Assembly (NCBI GenBank): GCA_015232555.1 | Contig: JADFZJ010000008.1 | Span: forward strand, 23,901-87,900 | DNA length: 64,000 nucleotides | Reading direction: 5' to 3' | Source: Desulfamplus sp. | GTDB lineage: Bacteria > Desulfobacterota > Desulfobacteria > Desulfobacterales > Desulfobacteraceae | Part shown: piece by piece, positions 1-8,717 of the stretch | Layout: each line of letters begins with the position of its first letter | Position numbering within the stretch: position 1 is the stretch's first letter | Position numbers and translations under genes: made by a program | The notes under the pieces: model-generated | What the model saw: the letters and a program-made list of their open reading frames with translations, nothing else | Told to the model about the DNA's origin: nothing | Databases searched by the model: none

Positions 1-84
1 GCCAAAACAGATATTGGAGAGAAAATAGAAAAACAGTAAAAAAACAGAGCAGCAAAGGTAAGACCCAAAGGGTTTGACAAAAAT

Positions 85-2280
85 TTAGATAACATTTTTA
101 TCTCTTTTGAGCACATTTTGGATAGTAAATCCTAAATCCTGCATTGAAACAGGTTTCATCATATATGCAGCAATACCAATCTCTTTAGCCTTCTCCTCAT
201 TTATAAGAGAGCTGTAGCCGCTGCACAGAATAACTGGAATGTCAGAACGAATCGCTCTTACTCTTTCGGCGAGCTTTGCACCTGTCATCTGAGGCATGGT
301 CATATCGGTGATGATAAGATCAAAAGCATCAGGATTTGCCATAAAAAGCTCAAGAGCCTCTTCAGGATCAGATTTACTTTCAACCTTATATCCGAGCCGT
401 TCAAGCATCTCATTGGTCATCTCAACAATAAACTCATCGTCGTCGACAAGCAATATTCGCTCTGTTCCGTAATAGATAACATCTGCTTTTGGTTCTATCT
501 CTGTTGGCTGTCTCTCTTCTTCATTATCAATATCAGCGGTTATTTCATGGGTAACAATTGGAAGTAAAACTGTAAAAGTTGCACCTTCTGGCGGATTGCT
601 GCTAACTGTAATAACTCCATTATGGTTTTTAACAATGCCGTGAACTACTGCAAGCCCCATACCTGTACCTTTATCAACCTTTTTAGTGGTAAAATATGGG
701 TCAAAAATCTTATCAATTATATCAGAAGGAATACCCGGACCTGTATCTGATACAGTAATTTTTACATGTTCACCAGTTCCAGCATACTCCAAGACTCCGC
801 CGATATACTCACCTGTTCCATCATACTCGCCAATTATCCCATACTCTCCGGGTTCAAGCAGAACTTTTTCAACCTTAATCACAATAGCTCCCTCAACAGT
901 TTCCATTGCATGAGAAGCATTGATACAAAGATTTATAATAATTTGATGAATCTGAGTTGAATGTCCAAGAACGACAGCGTCCATATCAGGCGGTATATTC
1001 TCAATGATTTTTATTGATACAGGTATAGTTGCACGTAATAGGTGAATTGACTCTCTTATAATTGGTACAATATCTATGGGCTTAAGCTCCATATCTGTTT
1101 TTCGGCCGAAGCTTAAAAGCTGCTTAACAATACCTGATGCTTTATGCCCAGCCGCTCTTATAGACTCAACTTTAGCGTGAGCAGGACTTGACTGCGGGAT
1201 ATCCTCTATAGCAAGTTCAGCATTGCCGAGCATGATGTTAAGGATATTGTTGAAATCATGTGCAATTCCGCCTGTCAAAGTGCCTATTGATTCCATTTTT
1301 TGAGCCTGCCGAAGTTCATTTTCAAGCAGCTTTTTACTGGTTACATCTCTATATACACCTTCAATACCAGCAATATTACCTCCAGAATCTTTGAAAAAAT
1401 GGGCATTAGTTGAAGCCCACCAGATTGTTCCATCTTTTTTTTTCAACTTCTCTTCATAATTACTGACATAGCCGCTCTTTTGAATCATTGAAAAAAAATC
1501 TTTCCGCCCCGCTGGGTCTAAGTAAAAAAGCTCTGACACATCTTTTCCAATCAACTCCTCAGCATTATAACCAGAAACTCCCTCGCATGACGGAGAGATA
1601 AATAAAATTTTACCTTCCATATCTGTTCTGTAGAGAATATCTGGTATGTTCTCAATAAGAATACGGTAATGCTCTTCACTTTTAAGAAGTGCCTCTCTTG
1701 CTTGACGATGCTCTTCTACCTCAAACTTGAGAGAAGAGTTAACAATGGAAAGCTCCATTGTCCGTAACTTGACCTTCTGCTCAAGCAGATTTTTTGCTTT
1801 AAGCAGCCGAATATTAAGATAGCATATAAAATAGAGCAGAATAAGGGCAAAAAGGAGATATATCTCTTGATAGATAGTATTGCATTTCCATATCGCCTTA
1901 ATTGTACCGATCGTTGTGCCGTCATAAATTACATCAGATTGAAGCAAGACTTCAGGCATTAGATGTAAAAAGGTGAAGATACTTTCGCTCCATCCGTTTG
2001 TATTACCATCAGCACTTTTGAAAATCCTACCTTTAGTATCAAATACAGATATAGTTTTGTAGTTGTGGGATTTACAGGCAAGGGAGAGGTATTCGTCAGC
2101 CCCCTCTGGACTTAAATTCCATAGGGCATTCGAGATAACAACTCCATGCTGCTCTATGCGGGAGTAGGCTTTATCATATTCATATCTCTCATAAAAAAAG
2201 ACACATAGACAGAAAAAAAAAGAGAATACAATAGCAGATGCCAATGCAAGCCTTCTATAATTAGCAATTTGGTAGTTCAA
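85..2280 (-). CDS. Membrane-bound hybrid sensor histidine kinase (PAS-HisKA-HATPase-REC)
   Basis: Inner-membrane sensor kinase of 731 residues. Two membrane segments (about 12-30 and 139-160) flank a periplasmic stretch of roughly 105 residues with no recognised fold. A coiled coil leads into a PAS domain (about 205-318). The phospho-acceptor His341 lies in the motif [11 protein letters not shown]. The ATPase domain has GPGIP and [11 protein letters not shown], and a C-terminal receiver carries its Asp in LIITDMTMP. The start is a TTG preceded by AAGGAA. It is the last gene of a three-kinase run, 14 bp after the gene upstream. The ATPase domain contains a Gly-Glu-Tyr-rich insertion just before the GPGIP box. 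Ligand and target are unknown; the domain call is secure. Confidence 0.93.
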   Translation of the reverse strand: MNYQIANYRRLALASAIVFSFFFCLCVFFYERYEYDKAYSRIEQHGVVISNALWNLSPEGADEYLSLACKSHNYKTISVFDTKGRIFKSADGNTNGWSESIFTFLHLMPEVLLQSDVIYDGTTIGTIKAIWKCNTIYQEIYLLFALILLYFICYLNIRLLKAKNLLEQKVKLRTMELSIVNSSLKFEVEEHRQAREALLKSEEHYRILIENIPDILYRTDMEGKILFISPSCEGVSGYNAEELIGKDVSELFYLDPAGRKDFFSMIQKSGYVSNYEEKLKKKDGTIWWASTNAHFFKDSGGNIAGIEGVYRDVTSKKLLENELRQAQKMESIGTLTGGIAHDFNNILNIMLGNAELAIEDIPQSSPAHAKVESIRAAGHKASGIVKQLLSFGRKTDMELKPIDIVPIIRESIHLLRATIPVSIKIIENIPPDMDAVVLGHSTQIHQIIINLCINASHAMETVEGAIVIKVEKVLLEPGEYGIIGEYDGTGEYIGGVLEYAGTGEHVKITVSDTGPGIPSDIIDKIFDPYFTTKKVDKGTGMGLAVVHGIVKNHNGVITVSSNPPEGATFTVLLPIVTHEITADIDNEEERQPTEIEPKADVIYYGTERILLVDDDEFIVEMTNEMLERLGYKVESKSDPEEALELFMANPDAFDLIITDMTMPQMTGAKLAERVRAIRSDIPVILCSGYSSLINEEKAKEIGIAAYMMKPVSMQDLGFTIQNVLKRDKNVI

Positions 2281-2294
2281 ATCTATTCATTCCT

Positions 2295-4385
2295 TTACTT
2301 TAAGAGAGATGTAAAACTTCTCTCTTGATGCTCTTTTAACTCATTAACCATCTTTTCTATACTAACAACAAAATGATCATAAATTTTTTTGGCTTGTTCT
2401 CGATCTATAGAACCCGATTTTCCTATATTTTCAAGTTTAGAAACGATTTCAGCTACAGATTTGCCAAAATGCAGCAGCATCCCCTTTAAGGCGTGAGCTG
2501 CCATTCTTAAGCCGTCAGGGTTTTCAGAGTCAATCGCATTTTTTATCTCTAACTGTTTTTCCTTATAGTTAGATAAAAATATTCCTATGAGTTGTGCTGC
2601 AAGCTCATGATTGCCATCAATACGTTTCATCAATGCACAAATATCAATCAAAGATTCTGATGCAGGCTCAATAGTCTGTATAGATTCTGATATAATTGAA
2701 ACTTTCTGATTTCCAAACCGTTTACTAATGAGTTCAAAAAGATGTTCAGGCTCAAATGGTTTTGAAAGATAGTCATCCATGCCGCTATTAAGGCAATCCT
2801 CTCTGTCTTGATCGCTTGCATGAGCTGTCATTGCCACAATAAATACATCATGATCCAGCACACCTGAGTTTTGATCACGGATTATCGCTGTTGCCTCAAA
2901 TCCATCCATTAAAGGCATCTGAATATCCATGAAAATAAGATCAAATTTCTCTTTTTCGAGTATGGTTATCGCCTCTTTACCATTAGCCGCAACTTTAAGG
3001 CTGTGCATTGGAAGCATAGCAATCATCAACTGTTGATTGAAAAATTGATCTTCTACCAACAAAATATTTAAACAAGGAACTTTAGTCTTTACGTCCAGAC
3101 CCTCCCCACCCCTTCCCGCAGGAGGTGAGAGAGTAATACTATTCTCAATCTCCTTATGGGGAGGAGGGAAGGGGGTGGGGCAGATATTGCTTTCATGGTC
3201 TTTTGATATCTGCATCCCCTCAATTTCGATAATTTTTTCCAAAGGCACGGTAAACCAGAAGGTTGAGCCTTTACCCTCAGTGCTTTCAAAATCTATCTCT
3301 CCGCCCATCATATTTACTAACTTTTTTGATATGAAAAGACCCGCACCTGTACCGCCATATCTTCTTGTTGCAGAGCCGTCTGCTTGAACAAACGCATTGA
3401 AGATATAATCCTTACGGTTGTCAGGAATGCCTATTCCAGTATCACTTATCATAAATTTAAGAATTACTGTTGAACCATAAGATTTTTCATTGAGAATATG
3501 TATAGATACCAAGCCGTTAGGGGTAAACTTTATTGCGTTAGAGGTAAGATGTGTAATTACTTGGGTCAGTTTGTCTTTAGCTCCTCTGTAGAAAAAGGAT
3601 ATATCAGGTGCAAATTCAGTTGAGAGTTTAAGTTTTTTTTCAGTAACACTCTCTTGCAATATTACCATAATATTATCAATAACTGAGCGTAAATCAAAAT
3701 CAGTAAGTTCAATATCTATTTTACCAGATTCAATCTTTGAACAGTCTAAAAGATCATTTATAATAGTAAGTAAATATTTGGAAGATTTATATATTGCGTC
3801 TATCTGCTCTAAATCGTCAGAGTGAATTCTATTGTATGGATTTGACATAAGCAGACTGCTAAATCCCATGATAGCATTCATGGGAGTTCGTATTTCGTGG
3901 CTCATATTTGCTAAAAACTGGCTTTTCGCTCTATTGGCAGATTCCGCCTGCTCTTTGGCAATACGAAGGTTCTGCTCTGTCTCTTTAAGGTCAGCAATAA
4001 TAGAACGCTCTCTGAGAACCCTGTCAATTCTTGCGGTTAGCTCCTTGACTGATAAAGGTTTTTGTATAAAATCACTTGCACCAGTTTGAATAATATCCTG
4101 AAATTTATAATCTTCAATATATGCTGTCATAACAATAACATTGGCACTATAATCTTCACGCACTATCTCTGCAAGTTCAAGCCCGCTGATTCCGGGCATA
4201 TTTATATCTGTAACCACAATATCAATCGGTTCAGCTTTAAGAATTTTCAATGCTCCTACTGCATTTTGAGCTGCTGAAACAATATATCCAGTATTGTGAA
4301 GAATTTTTTGCAGCATTTTAATCACTGGTATCTCGTCATCAACTATCAGAATATGGGGTTTGTCTGTTAGTGAATCTTCTGACAT
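2295..4385 (-). CDS. Hybrid histidine kinase REC-HisKA-HATPase-REC-Hpt
   Basis: Cytoplasmic phosphorelay protein of 696 residues with no membrane segment. The order is receiver (about 10-125, Asp in [12 protein letters not shown]), HisKA with [14 protein letters not shown] (His near 160), ATPase (about 265-390, DTGIGIP and GGTGAGL), second receiver (about 433-555, LIFMDIQMP) and a C-terminal Hpt with AAHALKG. Such proteins normally pass phosphate His-Asp-His and receive it from, or give it to, separate partners. Between the ATPase and second receiver lies a Pro/Gly-rich linker encoded by a palindromic repeat element (see 3104-3180). ATG start with GGAG 7 nt upstream. Gaps to neighbours are 14 and 19 bp, so co-transcription with both is likely. 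Confidence 0.93.
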   Translation of the reverse strand: MSEDSLTDKPHILIVDDEIPVIKMLQKILHNTGYIVSAAQNAVGALKILKAEPIDIVVTDINMPGISGLELAEIVREDYSANVIVMTAYIEDYKFQDIIQTGASDFIQKPLSVKELTARIDRVLRERSIIADLKETEQNLRIAKEQAESANRAKSQFLANMSHEIRTPMNAIMGFSSLLMSNPYNRIHSDDLEQIDAIYKSSKYLLTIINDLLDCSKIESGKIDIELTDFDLRSVIDNIMVILQESVTEKKLKLSTEFAPDISFFYRGAKDKLTQVITHLTSNAIKFTPNGLVSIHILNEKSYGSTVILKFMISDTGIGIPDNRKDYIFNAFVQADGSATRRYGGTGAGLFISKKLVNMMGGEIDFESTEGKGSTFWFTVPLEKIIEIEGMQISKDHESNICPTPFPPPHKEIENSITLSPPAGRGGEGLDVKTKVPCLNILLVEDQFFNQQLMIAMLPMHSLKVAANGKEAITILEKEKFDLIFMDIQMPLMDGFEATAIIRDQNSGVLDHDVFIVAMTAHASDQDREDCLNSGMDDYLSKPFEPEHLFELISKRFGNQKVSIISESIQTIEPASESLIDICALMKRIDGNHELAAQLIGIFLSNYKEKQLEIKNAIDSENPDGLRMAAHALKGMLLHFGKSVAEIVSKLENIGKSGSIDREQAKKIYDHFVVSIEKMVNELKEHQERSFTSLLK
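3104..3180. repeat. Palindromic repeat element carried in frame inside a kinase gene
   Basis: C-rich arm 3104-3117 (CCCCACCCCTTCCC) and G-rich arm 3166-3180 are reverse complements apart from one extra G. Inside them GGAG..TGAGA and TCTC..CTCC also pair, so the whole ~77 bp could fold into one long imperfect hairpin. Base composition contrasts sharply with the AT-rich gene around it. It is read in frame on the minus strand as about 26 residues (Pro-rich, then [10 protein letters not shown]) in the flexible linker between ATPase and receiver domains. It resembles the coding palindromic repeats described in Rickettsia and the dispersed CCCCTCACCCC-type repeats of many genomes. Dispersal in this genome cannot be tested here because no second copy lies in the window. 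Confidence 0.7.
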
Positions 4386-4404
4386 ATTATATTTCTCCTT
4401 CCTT

Positions 4405-5676
4405 TCATGTTAATGCAGGTAGGTAAACTGGAAGATTTATGATAAATCTTGCCCCGCCTTCAGGTCTATTTTCTACAGAGATACTTCCGCCATGAGATTT
4501 GATGATACCATGAGAAATCGACATGCCAAGCCCTGTACCCTTGCCTACTGGTTTTGTCGTGAAAAATGGATCCCATATATTTTTTAGTATATATTTACTC
4601 AGCCCTGGACCGCTGTCATCAATAGTAATTGTAATAAAATTAATATCTTGTGAGCTGTCAAGTGAGCTATCAGTTGAATAGTCAATTGAGATGTTAGTTC
4701 TGGTGCTGATATTAAGAATCCCCTGACTCATATTGATCATAGCGTATGATGCATTGTTAAATATATTTACAAGAACCTGTTCTATCTGATGAGGATCACA
4801 TTTTACAGAGGGAATGTTTTTCATAAAATTTTTTGTGATACTGACATTGTATTTAAGTGTGTTGTGGCACAAAAGAAGGGCGTCTTCAATAATTTTATGA
4901 ATATCATACTCAATAAACTTCGGGCTGTCCTGACGTGCATAAGATTTAAGACCTTTAAGAATCCTCTGTATTCTTTCAGCTCCGCTTCTAATACCATCAA
5001 TCAGGCTTGGCATCTCCTCTATTATAAACGCAGTATCATTATCTTGTTTTTGCTGATCTTCTTCACCGATACGTTCATCTAAGAGCCTATTTTTAATAAC
5101 TGTCCAGAATTTTGCAAAAGTTTGAATGTTGCCGCTGATAAATGTAGCAGGATTGTTGATCTCGTGTGCAATACCAGCAGCCATTACCCCAAGGCTTGCC
5201 ATCCTATCAGCATGAATCAACTGTTCAGCCCTCTGTTTTGCAAGATTCTCCATCTCATCGGCAAAACGTGAGACTTTATGCTTTTCATAGGTAAGCTGCT
5301 GTTGAAGATTTATAATCCTGATACCGACTTTAACCTGCACATCAAGAATTTTTATGGAGATAGGTTTTTGAAGATAGGCATCCACCCCAGCTTCAAAGCC
5401 ATTCATCAGGTCTTCCTCTTCTGATCTCGAAGTTACCATAATGATATATACATACCCGTCACTATTTTTTCTTGCCCTAATTCTCTGACAAAGCTCAATT
5501 CCGTCCATGCCCGGCATCATCCAGTCAGAAATCACAATATTTATATCCTGAGCCTCTAAAATAGAGAGTGCCTCATTACCATTAACAGCCTGAAGAATAT
5601 CATAATTGAGCTTTTCTAACGCTGTGATTAAAAACAGCCTCTCCATTGGATTGTCATCAACAATTAGTATTTTCAC
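4405..5676 (-). CDS. Response regulator-histidine kinase (REC-HisKA-HATPase)
   Basis: Soluble 423-residue protein. An N-terminal receiver (1-115, phospho-Asp in [12 protein letters not shown]) is joined by a short coiled coil to a HisKA domain with [12 protein letters not shown] (His near 175) and an ATPase domain (about 280-415, [18 protein letters not shown]). A kinase with an N-terminal receiver is usually controlled by phosphorylation from another kinase, fitting its place as first gene of the three-gene run. GTG start; an AAGGATGAG stretch lies about 13 nt upstream, so the start is the least certain of the three. There is no sensor or membrane segment. Target unknown. Confidence 0.92.
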   Translation of the reverse strand: MKILIVDDNPMERLFLITALEKLNYDILQAVNGNEALSILEAQDINIVISDWMMPGMDGIELCQRIRARKNSDGYVYIIMVTSRSEEEDLMNGFEAGVDAYLQKPISIKILDVQVKVGIRIINLQQQLTYEKHKVSRFADEMENLAKQRAEQLIHADRMASLGVMAAGIAHEINNPATFISGNIQTFAKFWTVIKNRLLDERIGEEDQQKQDNDTAFIIEEMPSLIDGIRSGAERIQRILKGLKSYARQDSPKFIEYDIHKIIEDALLLCHNTLKYNVSITKNFMKNIPSVKCDPHQIEQVLVNIFNNASYAMINMSQGILNISTRTNISIDYSTDSSLDSSQDINFITITIDDSGPGLSKYILKNIWDPFFTTKPVGKGTGLGMSISHGIIKSHGGSISVENRPEGGARFIINLPVYLPALT

Positions 5677-5843
5677 AGTAACTTATCTCATCCTTTTATA
5701 AATTCAGAGGCATCTTTCATTCAGGTATCTTTGTTTTTTTTTGACTATCTCTAAAGTATACCAAATTAGATGAATGCTCACAGTATTTTTTTTAAAAAAA
5801 TATCCTCCCGTATGTCAAAAACACATTTTAATTTCTAATATTG

Positions 5844-5875
5844 AATAAGGGCAAGCTATTTTGTTTGCCCTTATT
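5844..5875. terminator. Stem-loop, likely intergenic terminator
   Basis: Perfect 11-bp stem (AATAAGGGCAA / TTGCCCTTATT) around a 10-nt loop, followed on the plus strand by T-rich sequence. It separates the kinase operon from the pseudogene and the ssrA gene. No intact plus-strand gene precedes it, so it may serve mainly to stop read-through. Confidence 0.55.
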
Positions 5876-5881
5876 TATTTT

Positions 5882-6173
5882 AATTCAGGCGGCCAGGTTG
5901 AGCGGGAATATGGGCTTGGGAGAATGAAAACAGATTTGCTTGTTATTTGACAGTGTAACATCTTCACAAATCGTTAGATAAGACCATAAAAGATGTAGTT
6001 GGGCAGACTCTTGAATATATGGATAGATGCGGCACGGACGAGGGGCATCTTGTGATATTTGACAGAATTGAAGGTAAATCTTGGGAAGAGAAGATTTTTA
6101 GAAAAGAGGAAAAAGTTGATATTGGAGAGTAAAATTATTTGGACAAAAAAAGGTAATTATTGGGGGAATGTAA
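5882..6173 (+). pseudogene. Decayed C-terminus of an AAA-ATPase/PD-(D/E)XK nuclease gene
   Basis: Translated pieces match the C-terminal nuclease half of the intact gene at 46329-47933. The first piece reads GGQVEREYGLGRMKTDLLVI and then hits TGA. After a jump of frame, a second piece from 5971 reads SLDKTIKDVVGQTLEYMDRC and on through FDRIEGKSWEEKIF to a stop at 6130. A 2-nt insertion near 6127 then displaces the native ending, recovered as VIIGGM-stop at 6171-6173 (intact gene: VRIYGM-stop). The segment that held the catalytic ELK motif is deleted. The N-terminal ATPase half is absent. At about two thirds identity by eye it is a diverged paralogue and not a recent copy. It is non-functional. 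Confidence 0.8.
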
Positions 6174-6268
6174 AATTTAGAGATTCTAAATATACTTTAG
6201 CTCTTATTGGGTTTCAGGGTCTTATTTTACAAGCAACTCAATCAGGGAGTGAAGCAGGACTTTGCCAC

Positions 6269-6302
6269 GCTTTCTTGAATTATGAATAAATTCAAAGAAA
6301 GC
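6269..6302 (-). terminator. Stem-loop downstream of ssrA
   Basis: GCTTTCTTGAATT pairs with AATTCAAAGAAAGC with one bulged base, about 30 nt past the tmRNA 3' end. It may terminate or trim the precursor, though no clear U-run follows. Confidence 0.4.
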
Positions 6303-6330
6303 AAGATATAAAGAAGAGCCAGATAAAAAT

Positions 6331-6687
6331 TGGTGGAGGCGGCGGGAGTCGAACCCGCGTCCGAAAAGAGTTAGCAGTGACTTCTACATGCTTATCCTGA
6401 ACTTTAAATTTTGTTGAAAGTCTCCCTCAGGACGGATACATATCAACATAGCCTGATAAATTTAACCTCACATAAGTCAGACACCAATGTGAAGCGTTCC
6501 CGCATAATCGACGCCCTTTAACTGAAAGCTGCAGGAAATTTTTCAGCAGGACGGAAGCTGCCTAAGCAGCTACAGCGTAGTTATAATCGTCTGCGATTAT
6601 CTTTAGTTTCCATTGATTTTACGAGTCAACAGAAAGCTCGGCATGCTACCAAAACCTCGTCGTCTCCGTCGAAGCCTTTTCGCCCCC
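6331..6687 (-). ncRNA. ssrA: Transfer-messenger RNA (tmRNA)
   Basis: One-piece tmRNA of 357 nt that rescues stalled ribosomes with SmpB and tags the protein for proteolysis. The 5' end GGGGGCG pairs over 7 bp with CGCCTCC at the 3' end, which is followed by an encoded ACCA. The 5' GGCTTCGACGG and 3' GGGTTCGACTCCCGCC blocks are the classic tRNA-like domain. The tag frame (6562-6594) reads ADDYNYAVAA-stop, typical of Deltaproteobacteria-type tags. The gene stands alone between a CoA-transferase gene and a pseudogene. ssrA is a common integration site, but no duplicated 3' end is visible in the window. Confidence 0.96.
6562..6594 (-). other. tmRNA tag-peptide reading frame
   Basis: Resume codon GCA followed by GAC GAT TAT AAC TAC GCT GTA GCT GCT TAG, giving the tag ADDYNYAVAA. 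The AVAA end is the kind of hydrophobic C-terminus recognised by ClpXP-type proteases. Confidence 0.92.
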
Positions 6688-6727
6688 TTTTAAATTCTAA
6701 TATTAAAATAGCATGGATATCTGCTTT

Positions 6728-8626
6728 TTACAACAACTCTTTAGCCTGCTCTTGCTGTTCAGCCAATGGCGGGGGGAAATCCATAATTACCTCAACCTCT
6801 CCTCCTCCTGTGCGGACAACCTTTGCGTTTGGATAGTGTTTCTGAAATACCCGAATCATCTTCCTGTTTTCTGCAAGAACAGTAGCGACAAAACGGCTAT
6901 ATCCATTCTTTCTTGCAATACCTTCAAGAATTTCAAGCAGATATGAGCCAATACCCAATCCGTGCAAATCCTCTTTTACTAAAAATGCCACTTCAGCCGT
7001 ATTCTCTTCTGCCTCAGCATAGGAGCCAATTGCGATTATCTGTTTTCTTCTGCCTATCTGACGAAGCCCTATTATGCTCATATTTCTACGGTAATCTACA
7101 CTTGCCCACTGTTTTTGCAGCATCTCTCGTGAAAAGACTTTTCTCTTATTAAAAAATCTATAATAAATCGTATCCTCTTGAAGAGAGTAAAAGAAATTTC
7201 TTGATTCAAATTCATCTGACGGCAGAAGCGGTCTGAATTCTAAATGTTTGCCCATTGGAAGCATTTTTGTGTATTGATAATCATCTAAGAACAGCAGGTC
7301 TTGACTTGACGGAGTCATCTGATCTGGGAATATGTATCTTCGTTTCTTTGCCTCATCAATAAGCTCCTGCCTAAATTTTGGATGTGCAATCTGGGCAAGC
7401 TCAATGACCCTTTGATATATACTTTTACGCCGAAGCTCGGCAATTCCATATTCAGTAACAACAATATCAATATCGCCGCGGGTTGTGGCAACTCCAGCTC
7501 CTTCACTCAGATGGGGAACAATTCTTGAGACTTTGCCGTTTTCTGCTGTAGAAGGGATAACGATAATTGAAAATCCCCCTTTTGACATGCTGCTGCCCCT
7601 TATAAAATCAACCTGGTCGCCAATTCCGCTGTAAAACAGATAACCTTGAGAATCAGTGCATATCTGACCTGTCAGATCAACCTCAAGTGCAGAGCTTATG
7701 GAGATAAAATTATCATTTCTTGCGATAACATTTGGATCATTTACAAACTCCGATGCTCGAAAATAGAACATCGGGTTATTATGAACATAATCGTAGAGCT
7801 TTTGAGAACCCATGCAGAGAGATGCAACAACTCTGCCCGGTAGGTAAGATTTATGTCTGTTATTTATAACCTTTTTTTCAAACAAAGGGAGCAGACCATC
7901 AGTGATTACCTGCGTATGAAGTCCTAAATCTTTTTTGTTGTCAAGAAACTTGACTACTGCATTTGGCAGATGTCCAAATCCTACTTGTATAGTTGAACCG
8001 TCATCTACAAGTTGGTTGATATAGTGGCCTATTCGTTCTGCTATTGATGGGTCTTTTACAGTAGGCAGTGCCTCTACTAAAGGCTCTTCGTGAATTACCA
8101 AATAGTCAATTTCATCAACATGCACTAAGCTGTCACCCCAAGTCCTTGGCATATTCGGATTGACCTGAGCTATGACAACCTCAGAAGACTGCATTCCAGC
8201 AAGGGTTATATCTACAGAGATTCCAAGACTGCAAAATCCGAATCTGTCAGGCGGACTAACCTGTATTAACGCAACATCTAAGCCAATCTCACGGCTTTTG
8301 AATATCTCTGGAATCTGGGAAAGATAGACAGGTATGTAATCTATTTTACCCTCAAATGCTGCTTGTCTCATGGCAACACTTATAAAAAAAAGTTTAATGT
8401 TAAATCTATTTAGAAAATCTTTATTATCCACGTATTTAGCAAGTGTTGAAGAGAGCATCTGATAGACAACAATATCCTGAATAGATGGATTTGCAACCAT
8501 TGCTTCAATAAGTTTTTGCGGTTCTCCGCAGCCGGTACCGACAAAAACCCTGCTGCCATTGGAAATTTTTTTGACAGCTTTTTCAGGTGTCATAAGTTTT
8601 TTAGGACAATATTCTTCAAGATTCAT
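6728..8626 (-). CDS. Acetyl-CoA hydrolase/CoA-transferase fused to a GNAT domain
   Basis: 632-residue two-domain protein. Residues 1 to about 440 match the acetyl-CoA hydrolase/4-hydroxybutyrate CoA-transferase family: VGTGCGEP near 29-36, GFGHLPNAVV near 217, a GDQVDFIRG glycine loop, and VVTEYGIAELRRKS. Residues about 455-620 form a GNAT acetyltransferase with the acetyl-CoA loop HGLGIGSYL. Fusions of this type occur in many deltaproteobacteria and may couple acyl-CoA handling to lysine acylation; that is inference. Residue 239 in LHTQVITDG is Gln where 4-hydroxybutyrate CoA-transferases have the nucleophilic Glu (HTEM), so transferase chemistry is doubtful. ATG start with AGGAAAA upstream. 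It stands alone, about 40 bp above ssrA. Confidence 0.88.
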   Translation of the reverse strand: MNLEEYCPKKLMTPEKAVKKISNGSRVFVGTGCGEPQKLIEAMVANPSIQDIVVYQMLSSTLAKYVDNKDFLNRFNIKLFFISVAMRQAAFEGKIDYIPVYLSQIPEIFKSREIGLDVALIQVSPPDRFGFCSLGISVDITLAGMQSSEVVIAQVNPNMPRTWGDSLVHVDEIDYLVIHEEPLVEALPTVKDPSIAERIGHYINQLVDDGSTIQVGFGHLPNAVVKFLDNKKDLGLHTQVITDGLLPLFEKKVINNRHKSYLPGRVVASLCMGSQKLYDYVHNNPMFYFRASEFVNDPNVIARNDNFISISSALEVDLTGQICTDSQGYLFYSGIGDQVDFIRGSSMSKGGFSIIVIPSTAENGKVSRIVPHLSEGAGVATTRGDIDIVVTEYGIAELRRKSIYQRVIELAQIAHPKFRQELIDEAKKRRYIFPDQMTPSSQDLLFLDDYQYTKMLPMGKHLEFRPLLPSDEFESRNFFYSLQEDTIYYRFFNKRKVFSREMLQKQWASVDYRRNMSIIGLRQIGRRKQIIAIGSYAEAEENTAEVAFLVKEDLHGLGIGSYLLEILEGIARKNGYSRFVATVLAENRKMIRVFQKHYPNAKVVRTGGGEVEVIMDFPPPLAEQQEQAKELL

Positions 8627-8717
8627 AATTTTAATTTTTCCTATTGGTAAATTGTGTTATCTATCATATTTTTATTTTATATAATTATTTGTGTTAAAAG
8701 ATTGTCAGATGATGCTT

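Noticed and set aside
6059..6289. 76-codon plus-strand frame near ssrA
   Set aside because: Runs out of phase through the tail of the pseudogene; its length is accidental.
6331..6400. Island attachment site at the ssrA 3' end
   Set aside because: No second copy of the tmRNA 3' end and no integrase gene in the window.
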